Of a stretch of DNA of 64,000 bases, positions 57,675 to 64,000 are shown one piece after another. Both the position numbers and the translations under genes were made by a program. Position 1 is the stretch's first letter, and each line of letters begins with the position of its first letter. The notes beneath the pieces are model-generated. The model saw only the letters and a program-made list of their open reading frames with translations. It was not told the origin of the DNA and made no database searches. This stretch comes from Saccharomyces uvarum (lineage: Eukaryota > Ascomycota > Saccharomycetes > Saccharomycetales > Saccharomycetaceae). The DNA lies in assembly GCA_947243795.1 (NCBI GenBank), contig OX365937.1, positions 248,001 through 312,000 of the forward strand, read 5' to 3'.

Positions 57675-60335
57675 TCATAGATATGTTTCCCTTTCCAATG
57701 AGCATTTCAGTTTATGTGCATTCATTCTCACTAAATCGTCAAAACTTTTAGAACAGTCAGTACACTTGTACTTTTTCTTATGGGTCTTGATATGCTTGCT
57801 CAAATTCGATGATTCGTTGAATCTTTTACCACATATCTTGCATTGTAGAGGCTTTTCGCCGGTATGGGTTCTTATATGAATCTTTAGAGAACTTGAAATT
57901 GCAAATTTTTTATCACATATGTGACACTTGTAAGGTTTCTCACCAGAATGCGTTCTGGTATGCTGAACCAAAGTTTCTTCACTAGAAAAGCATCTTTTGC
58001 AGGTTTTGCATTTGTAAGGTTTATATTTTGAATGCACTTTCAAATGGCGAATTAGTTTTTGTCTTTGGGGGAAAGTACGATGACAGTCATGCCATAAGCA
58101 TTGATATTCAGATTTTCCTCGTGTTAAATGCACTGACTCCAAATGGTTGTTTAACTCTTGAGAATTGGCAAATTGCTTACTGCAACCATCCCACTGACAA
58201 ATGACTTGTTCGGGTTGTTTCGACGGTGGTGCATTGATTACGTCATTTACTGATAGTTCCAAACCAGGTGAAAGTTCATGTGTTTGAGGATTCGGACAAT
58301 GTAAGAGATGGTGTTTTTCCTTTGATAAACCACCCGGTAAAAATGAGTCTGGGTTGGCGAATTGAATGTCGAAGTTGATGCCGTGTTGGGAATTAATATG
58401 ATTGACAATGGAACACGTATCATCCCCCAGAAAATCACAGTCCTCCCAATTACATGTTAATGGTTCCAAAGAGTCTTTGAAGTCTTGTGAGACATGGTCC
58501 TTTAATAGGTGTCTTTGCAGATCAAACAGGGAGTTGCAAAATTCTGGACATTCTTTCCATTTACATTTTAAGTCATTATTTTTCTCTTCTTTGAAGCACC
58601 AGTTGAAATTTATCGTGCTTGTTGTTTCAACTGGAGGTGAAACGCTGGAAGATAATATATTATGCAAAGGGCTGAAATCGTTAGAGTCATGATCCTTTGT
58701 GGGCCAAGATCTACGGTTTTTTGGAGTCTGATGAATGAGTTTGGGTGGCAAGGGCGGCTCGCTTTGATTTTTGAACCTTTCGTAACTATACTCTCTGGAA
58801 ATCAACTCATTCAAATCATTGTTGGTTAGCTCTGCTGCTGTGTTCGTCGTGGAAGCTGTTGGAAGGCTGCCAGTATTACTGATTTTGTTTGGTTTGTGAG
58901 AGTGCAGCTGTATCCTGTGATGATGGTGTTGATGATCAGTTGCGGCCATTTCAGTTGGAGCGCTGTCATTATTGTTGCCGTTGGTGTTATTGTTGCCGTT
59001 AATGTTATTGTTGCCGTTAATATTATTCTTGGGATCACACCTGTTGATACTCGACAGTAAAAGATTCATGGTTTGGTTGCCATTACCTTGATTCGCTGTA
59101 CCAGGATCAACCTCACCAGTGTGAATATGGTTGTGGTGGCTCATGTGTTTCCCAAACGGTACTTCATACAAGGATGAGATGTTGCATAAATCCTCCAAGA
59201 TCTTCAGATCCATGTCAGAATTTAAGACATGTTCGTGATAAGAATGGTTTGAGGCCTGTACAGTCTTGGCGGGCGGTGACAAAGACGAATGTTTCGGCGT
59301 CAGCTGAGGTTGCTGGGAGTCGAGATGCATATGTCTCGAACAAGGTTGATTGTCGGTCTTTTCGTCGCAAAACTTGCAGTACTTCTGGAAAACGTCAACG
59401 TTGTTCAATGGTTGCCGATCTTGAGGAGGATTGAGGTCGGTGGTCGTGGCACATGGAGTATCACAAGTCAAATCACAATCTATTTCTGATAGGTGAGACA
59501 TCAGCTGAGATAAGCTATCAGATATGGTATTGTTATGATTGTGGGCCTCCTGGCCGCTAGTACTGCGGTACTGGTCATGGAAGTTAATATTCGACATTGA
59601 GTGGTCATTTTTCACATCTGTAAATATTATAACATCATTATCATCCTCGGGTTTGAATGTCTTGGCCGATTTGTCAGGCTTATTTTGTTTAGCATTAGAT
59701 GCATTTGTGGGGTGGCTTTCGTCACAGCAAATTTCCAGAATCTTGGGCGTACAGTAACAGTCATCGGTTTCAGGTTGCGGGTTCGGCTTGTTTTTCTTGG
59801 CAGAGGGCAATAGTATCAAGTCGTCGTTAAACCAAGAGTCCTTTCTGTGGGCCAAGTCCCTCTTGGACTCGACTTGAGGGCTCGTTAGCTTAGCAGCTAC
59901 CGGATTGAAACTTTTTGCGAAGGGCACACCATTCTTCAGACTAGCTCTATACGTTTCAGTGTCATTGTATTCCGCCAGAGAGGAATTATTATGGCAATTC
60001 AAAAACTCGAAATGTTGGCAATCAACGTACTCTTTGCACTTCTCATTGGCACGGCCATCGCTACCCACTGCATGACTAGCATCGGATGCAAATGCAGTAT
60101 TGGCGACGGCAGCAGTGGCTCCGCCGTCGTCCGCAGCCGCACTGTGGTGAAGGTGGCCATGGATATAGGTCATGTTGTTGTAGTTATGGATGTGGCCGTG
60201 GACGATTCCTTCCGTGCTCATGCCCAGAGCATCTGGTTTGGCAGAGGCAGAGGCAGCAGTGGCAGTGGCAGTGACCGTGGCTGTGGCCATCGAGCCTTCG
60301 CGCTTGGGGGACTCTCGGGGGGTCAGCGCATCCAT
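57675..60335 (-). CDS. ZAP1: Zinc-responsive transcription activator Zap1
   Basis: The 886-residue product (S. cerevisiae about 880) has an N-terminal half rich in Asn, His and Cys that holds activation domain 1. Two zinc-sensing fingers lie at about 580-640 (CKWKECPEFC..., CNWEDCDFLG...) with activation domain 2. The DNA-binding fingers start at CQWDGCSKQF (about 705) and follow as CLWHDCHRTF, CKTCKRCF, CHICDKKF and CKICGKRF with HSGEKP/HTGEKP linkers. A last C-x2-C-x12-H-x3-C unit ends the protein. Zap1 binds ZREs and induces zinc uptake genes and itself in low zinc. It shares a 283 bp divergent promoter with LOG1. Confidence 0.97.
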   Translation of the reverse strand: MDALTPRESPKREGSMATATVTATATAASASAKPDALGMSTEGIVHGHIHNYNNMTYIHGHLHHSAAADDGGATAAVANTAFASDASHAVGSDGRANEKCKEYVDCQHFEFLNCHNNSSLAEYNDTETYRASLKNGVPFAKSFNPVAAKLTSPQVESKRDLAHRKDSWFNDDLILLPSAKKNKPNPQPETDDCYCTPKILEICCDESHPTNASNAKQNKPDKSAKTFKPEDDNDVIIFTDVKNDHSMSNINFHDQYRSTSGQEAHNHNNTISDSLSQLMSHLSEIDCDLTCDTPCATTTDLNPPQDRQPLNNVDVFQKYCKFCDEKTDNQPCSRHMHLDSQQPQLTPKHSSLSPPAKTVQASNHSYHEHVLNSDMDLKILEDLCNISSLYEVPFGKHMSHHNHIHTGEVDPGTANQGNGNQTMNLLLSSINRCDPKNNINGNNNINGNNNTNGNNNDSAPTEMAATDHQHHHHRIQLHSHKPNKISNTGSLPTASTTNTAAELTNNDLNELISREYSYERFKNQSEPPLPPKLIHQTPKNRRSWPTKDHDSNDFSPLHNILSSSVSPPVETTSTINFNWCFKEEKNNDLKCKWKECPEFCNSLFDLQRHLLKDHVSQDFKDSLEPLTCNWEDCDFLGDDTCSIVNHINSQHGINFDIQFANPDSFLPGGLSKEKHHLLHCPNPQTHELSPGLELSVNDVINAPPSKQPEQVICQWDGCSKQFANSQELNNHLESVHLTRGKSEYQCLWHDCHRTFPQRQKLIRHLKVHSKYKPYKCKTCKRCFSSEETLVQHTRTHSGEKPYKCHICDKKFAISSSLKIHIRTHTGEKPLQCKICGKRFNESSNLSKHIKTHKKKYKCTDCSKSFDDLVRMNAHKLKCSLERETYL
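58972..59025 (-). repeat. 18-bp tandem repeat in ZAP1
   Basis: Three adjacent 18-bp units (58972, 58990, 59008) encode the hexapeptide repeat INGNNN/TNGNNN in the disordered N-terminal half of Zap1. Confidence 0.85.
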
Positions 60336-60469
60336 TAGTTCCTATCTTTCTTGTGCTCAAAACGGCATGGCTCATATAGAAAAAACTCCGATTCCTCCAT
60401 CTTCTACCGCCGGCCTGAGTCGACTGCGACTTCAGCTGTGTCTTATATTGCTTACCACGTTTCATCGTA

Positions 60470-60480
60470 ACCTTGAGGGT
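60470..60480. promoter_or_regulatory. Near-consensus zinc response element before ZAP1
   Basis: ACCTTGAGGGT matches the Zap1 site ACCTTNAAGGT at all but one defined position (G for A at base 8), about 135 bp upstream of the ZAP1 ATG. Zap1 is known to induce its own gene, so a site is expected here. Confidence 0.6.
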
Positions 60481-60618
60481 GGATGACTGCTGCGTGCCAG
60501 TCGTGCGCGGTGACATACAACTATGCTCAGGGCCCTTAAAGAGGGCGAAAACTGTCAACAATTGAACTGAAAGATGCAGAACGGTAATCGCAGCATAAGC
60601 AGCATCCTAGCATCGACA

Positions 60619-61365
60619 ATGACAATGGAGAGTGGTGACGGAAACAGTGGTTGTAGTAGTGGCCGCCAAGAGCGCGGCAAGTCTGTGTGTGTGTACTGCG
60701 GGTCTTCGTTTGGAATCAAGACGCGGTACTCCGAGAGCGCTGAAGAGTTGGGAGCCCTTTTCTATAAGCTTGGGTGGCAATTGGTGTACGGTGGAGGTAC
60801 CACCGGTCTGATGGGCAAGATAGCAAGGTCCACCATGGGCCCAGATTTGAACGGGCAAGTACACGGTATCATCCCAGATGCGCTTGTGTCCAAGGAGAGA
60901 ACTGGTAAGGATGATGAGGAAATCAACGAGGCGTTGCTGGAGTCCGTGGAAAACCATAAGGGCTCCACCCCGATCTCCAAGGAGTATGGGGAGACCACGA
61001 TTGTGCCAGATATGCATACCAGGAAGAGGATGATGGCCAACTTGAGCGACGCGTTTGTGGCCATGCCCGGCGGTTACGGGACTTTTGAAGAGATCATGGA
61101 GTGCATCACGTGGTCACAGTTGGGCATTCACAACAAGCCGATCATCCTGTTCAACATTGACGGGTTTTATGACAAACTGTTGGAATTCATCAAGCACTCC
61201 ATCGAAGAGGGCTTCATCAGCGCCAAAAACGGGGAAATCGTGCAGGTCGCCTCGACCTCACAGGAGGTCATTGACAAAATAGAAGGCTACGTCGTTCCTG
61301 AAGGCCGTTTCAATCTGGATTGGAACGACGAAGGTCGGGGCCATGAGGATTGTGCCAAAAAATAG
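60619..61365 (+). CDS. LOG1: LOG-type nucleotide hydrolase / lysine decarboxylase-like protein
   Basis: I start at ATG 60619 ([11 protein letters not shown]), giving 248 residues (S. cerevisiae YJL055W about 245). An in-frame ATG at 60574 adds 15 residues and is less likely. The Rossmann-like fold has [10 protein letters not shown] near the start, [13 protein letters not shown] and the LOG signature PGGYGTFEE. Enzymes of this family (plant LONELY GUY) are nucleoside 5'-monophosphate phosphoribohydrolases; the yeast protein is linked to detoxifying 5-FOA and base analogues. The gene is GC-rich like the adjacent ZAP1 start. Confidence 0.94.
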   Translation: MTMESGDGNSGCSSGRQERGKSVCVYCGSSFGIKTRYSESAEELGALFYKLGWQLVYGGGTTGLMGKIARSTMGPDLNGQVHGIIPDALVSKERTGKDDEEINEALLESVENHKGSTPISKEYGETTIVPDMHTRKRMMANLSDAFVAMPGGYGTFEEIMECITWSQLGIHNKPIILFNIDGFYDKLLEFIKHSIEEGFISAKNGEIVQVASTSQEVIDKIEGYVVPEGRFNLDWNDEGRGHEDCAKK

Positions 61366-61533
61366 GAGCAATAAATCATGCCGTATTTAGTTTGATGATG
61401 TATATAGATTATATAATGAAAAATCGAAATTTTTAAGAACTGCCTTCCAAGCCCGAAGAGTGAAAAAATAACCTTCATGATAAAGATACCACAGCATCAA
61501 AGCTCATCGTTTGGAAAAGAAGCTCAGCACACC

Positions 61534-62982
61534 ATGACTTCTGATTCGGGAAAGCCTGTTGCGAAGCCTGTTGCGAAGCCTGGTAGGAAGCCTGGGTACA
61601 CCAATCCGGCTTTCAAAGCCCTTGGCGTACCCACTTTGAGACTGCCCTCCAGAAACTGGATGATCTTCTGGTCCGTGTTAACGGTATCCATTGGTGGCCT
61701 GGCCTACGACAAGTACCAACAACGACAGATTTTGAAGCGGGCGACTGGCTTCGTGGAACCGTTGGCGGAGGAAGTCCTGGAGGTAGACAGAATTCCACGG
61801 AAGATCACTGTTTTCATTGCACCTCCTCCAAACGACTATCTGGAGAGTTCGTTGAAAGTTTGGAGGCGTTATATTAAACCAGTGCTTTACCATGCCGGCT
61901 TGGACTACGAACTGGTTGAGGAGGACAGACAGGGAACTATAAGAACTAATGTGGCCAATAGAATCAGACAACTACGGAAGGAGTTAGTGGCGCAAAAGGA
62001 TGAACAGTTACCGAACGGGTCCAAGCCAGTGAAAGCAACAGTAGAATCAAAAAACTCTTTATCAAGCAGGATTTCATCGCTGCTACCGTTCAGTAGGACC
62101 AGTTCAGTTGATCCGGCAGACGATGAGCCATTTGATCCAGAGATTGGTGAAAAATTCAAGAAAAACTTCGATTGGAGAAACGTCATTGGTGTTTTCTATA
62201 CAACGCCCAAGCCAACGGATATAATAAGTGAAGATTCACTGGTAGAAGACCCTATACTATCCGGGGGTGTGATCTGCTTAGGCAGAGGTGCATATAAGGA
62301 GTACATCGCCGGTATACATGAAGGTTTGCTGGGCCCTATTGAAAGGGAGATCGAGGTGACCGAAGCTACGGAGCCTAAGATAACAGAAGTTCCTGAGATC
62401 AAGGTTATTAAGGCAAATGCAGACGAACCGAATCCTGCTACGTTGCCGGACGCAAAGAACGATACTGATTCTGCAGAGACGAAAGTGGATGATGATCTGA
62501 AGCTAAATGAGGAAAAAGCCACAGAGGAATTGCAACTTTTTTTAAAGCCTTTCATCACCCCAGACCAATACCCTGAGTTGCAAATTGCTCCGGAATTACA
62601 AACGGCAGATGGTAAATTCATAAGAAACCCTGATACAAACATTCCTCTTCTCATAAACCAACCGCTACTAGTCATTCCTATACCCAATTTAATAGGATTC
62701 ACTACAATTCCTACAAGAATTTACCGGTTCTACCAGAAGCGTTTCTACGTCGAGGACGTGTGCTCCAATGTAGTCAATTGTGCACGACAGACTCACATTA
62801 GACCGTTTGACATTTCAAAGGACATTGATATGGCGAAGGAAGAAGAAAAGGACTGGCCTCAAAACTGGATCAAACAAGGTAAAGAGAAAAATAGTGAATG
62901 GACCCAAGAATTGGAATGTGATCCTAGAGTCGCAGAGCACATGTCCGTCTATGAGAATCCATCCAAAGAAGAGCCCAAATAG
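61534..62982 (+). CDS. TIM54: Mitochondrial inner-membrane import subunit Tim54
   Basis: I start at ATG 61534 (MTSDSGKPVAKP), matching the family start MSSESGKPIAKP and giving 482 residues (S. cerevisiae about 478). The in-frame ATG at 61477 adds 19 residues. After a basic Pro-rich N-terminus lies one membrane span (about 46-63, WMIFWSVLTVSIGGLAYD). The rest is in the intermembrane space, with conserved stretches ITVFIAPPPNDYLESSLKVW and GGVICLGRGAYKEYIAGIHEG. The middle (about 290-350) is acidic and variable. Tim54 is part of the TIM22 carrier translocase and also helps assemble Yme1. Confidence 0.95.
   Translation: MTSDSGKPVAKPVAKPGRKPGYTNPAFKALGVPTLRLPSRNWMIFWSVLTVSIGGLAYDKYQQRQILKRATGFVEPLAEEVLEVDRIPRKITVFIAPPPNDYLESSLKVWRRYIKPVLYHAGLDYELVEEDRQGTIRTNVANRIRQLRKELVAQKDEQLPNGSKPVKATVESKNSLSSRISSLLPFSRTSSVDPADDEPFDPEIGEKFKKNFDWRNVIGVFYTTPKPTDIISEDSLVEDPILSGGVICLGRGAYKEYIAGIHEGLLGPIEREIEVTEATEPKITEVPEIKVIKANADEPNPATLPDAKNDTDSAETKVDDDLKLNEEKATEELQLFLKPFITPDQYPELQIAPELQTADGKFIRNPDTNIPLLINQPLLVIPIPNLIGFTTIPTRIYRFYQKRFYVEDVCSNVVNCARQTHIRPFDISKDIDMAKEEEKDWPQNWIKQGKEKNSEWTQELECDPRVAEHMSVYENPSKEEPK
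61552..61599 (+). repeat. 12-bp repeat at the TIM54 N-terminus
   Basis: AAGCCTGTTGCG occurs twice in tandem (61552-61575), followed by two related units (61576-61599). It encodes KPVAKPVAKPGRKPG, one VAKP unit more than I recall in S. cerevisiae. Confidence 0.75.
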
Positions 62983-63179
62983 AACGTTTGATGGATACAT
63001 TTTATCGTATATCACCATACACGAAATAATCATCTCTTAGCATATACGAAGCCCTTTTTTTGAGAGTTACCTTACTACACCAATGTTGAAATAGTCTTTA
63101 TATATATATATAATCTGTAAATATAACGAAATATGTACATCACCATAAGATCCAAGTACTGTTGTCGTTATCAGTTAAT

Positions 63180-64000
63180 ATGAGCATATTTTTCAAGTCG
63201 CCAATTGATATCGAGATTTTATTCGATAATGAGGAGTCTCGCAAACATGTAGATATCGCATCAAGGTCGAGTAGTTCCAGTTACAAATCCATGACAGAGA
63301 GCTTGCCCGTTTATGAAGATGGCGAATCCTTGGGAGGGATTGTCACCTTGAGAGTGCGGGACGGCAAAAAGGTAGATCATCTAGGTATAAAAGTGTCCAT
63401 CATTGGATCCATTGACATGATAAAATCGCATGGTAGTAGTAATTCTTCCTCGAAGAAGTCTACGTCTTCCACCTCATCTTCCACCTCTAATAATGGCTTA
63501 TCAGATGTACGGAAGAATTCCGTTGACCAGTTTTTGTGCCAGAGCTATGACCTTTGTCCCGCCGGTGAGTTACAGCATTCTCAAAGCTTTCCCTTCTTGT
63601 TTAGGGATTTGAGCAAAAGGTACGAATCTTATAAAGGCAAGAATGTGGATGTAGCGTATTTTGTTAAAGTTACCGTGATGAGAAAGTCTACCGACATTTC
63701 TAAAATAAAAAAATTGTGGGTCTACCTTTATAATAGTATAGCCACGGCACCAAATACCCTTTCTACAAATGAGCCACAAGCAAACTTCAACAGTGTTGGG
63801 GCCGATGGTGAAGACGGGGCTGGTAATGAAAATGACGGAACACAGAAAAAGGATGCCCAGGGTGAAGTCGTAGATGGTAACCAAGTGTTGCCGGCAGCAC
63901 ATTCCACCAATGATCCCAAACCAGTTAAATTAGACATTGGTATTGAAAACTGCCTTCATATTGAATTCGAATATGCCAAATCACAGTACAGCTTAAAGGA
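63180..64000 (+). CDS. PEP8: Retromer subunit Vps26/Pep8, N-terminal part (cut by window edge)
   Basis: The frame opens at ATG 63180 (MSIFFKSPIDIEILFDNEES) and is open to the window end, showing 273 codons of about 379 in S. cerevisiae. It has the arrestin-like Vps26 fold, with PVYEDGESLGGIVTLRVRDGKKVDHLGIKV and the later FLFRDLSKRYESYKGKNVDVAYFVKVTV. A Ser-rich loop (about 83-105) and an acidic Asn/Gly-rich insert (about 205-250) are yeast-specific. With Vps35 and Vps29 it returns Vps10 from endosome to Golgi. A TATATATATATA stretch near 63100 lies 80 bp upstream. Confidence 0.95.
   Translation, partial: MSIFFKSPIDIEILFDNEESRKHVDIASRSSSSSYKSMTESLPVYEDGESLGGIVTLRVRDGKKVDHLGIKVSIIGSIDMIKSHGSSNSSSKKSTSSTSSSTSNNGLSDVRKNSVDQFLCQSYDLCPAGELQHSQSFPFLFRDLSKRYESYKGKNVDVAYFVKVTVMRKSTDISKIKKLWVYLYNSIATAPNTLSTNEPQANFNSVGADGEDGAGNENDGTQKKDAQGEVVDGNQVLPAAHSTNDPKPVKLDIGIENCLHIEFEYAKSQYSLK

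Noticed and set aside
1-64000. Search for Ty/LTR remnants, tRNA genes, centromere elements and repeat-spacer arrays
   Set aside because: No such structure was recognisable by eye in any intergenic region. A tRNAscan and a Ty LTR search would confirm.

Overview
The window is nuclear DNA of a budding yeast of the genus Saccharomyces. Its 28 protein genes (26 whole, 2 cut by the window edges) are all recognisable yeast genes. From memory, their order and strand match the left arm of S. cerevisiae chromosome X from TRL1 (YJL087C) to PEP8/VPS26 (YJL053W). All genes read as single uninterrupted frames, and I saw no intron signals. It does not look like S. cerevisiae itself. Fast-evolving proteins (Tax4, Net1, Pry3, Zap1, Tim54) differ at many sites and in length from the S. 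cerevisiae versions I remember, while Smc3, Exo70, Arp4, Jem1 and the esterase YJL068C keep the same length. A distant sensu stricto species of the S. uvarum/S. eubayanus type is my inference; a genome search would settle it.

Layout. 0-7 kb: TRL1 (partial), EXO70, ALY2. 7-18 kb: TAX4, IML2, ARP4, SCP160. 18-27 kb: the CAP-domain pair PRY1 and PRY3, a 1.3 kb GC-rich intergenic region, and NET1. 27-36 kb: SMC3, JEM1, PSF2, ARG2. 36-46 kb: a minus-strand run of YJL070C, UTP18, S-formylglutathione hydrolase, MPM1, DLS1 and MRPL8. 45-53 kb: a plus-strand run of COA3, LAS21, NUP82, BNA3 and BTN1/YHC3. 53-60 kb: BIT61, IKS1 and ZAP1 on minus. 60-64 kb: LOG1, TIM54 and PEP8 (partial) on plus.

The genes do not form one pathway; this is a normal euchromatic yeast segment. 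Local themes exist: chromosome biology (SMC3, PSF2, NET1, ARP4, DLS1), mitochondria (MPM1, MRPL8, COA3, TIM54, ARG2, possibly BNA3) and secretion/membranes (EXO70, ALY2, JEM1, LAS21, PEP8, BTN1). Several promoters carry readable control sites: paired pheromone response elements at the PRY3 TATA box, an Mcm1-type site before PRY1, MluI boxes before SMC3, a Gcn4 site before ARG2, PAC/RRPE before UTP18, adjacent Cbf1 and Met31/32 sites before BNA3, and a near-consensus zinc response element before ZAP1.

I found no tRNA, rRNA, snoRNA, centromere, Ty/LTR remnant or other mobile element, and no CRISPR-like array. I did not find an undescribed multi-gene system. The most interesting points are regulatory layouts, upstream ORFs, a degenerate AMP-deaminase-like protein, a possible eighth zinc finger in Zap1, and GC peaks centred on some divergent promoters.
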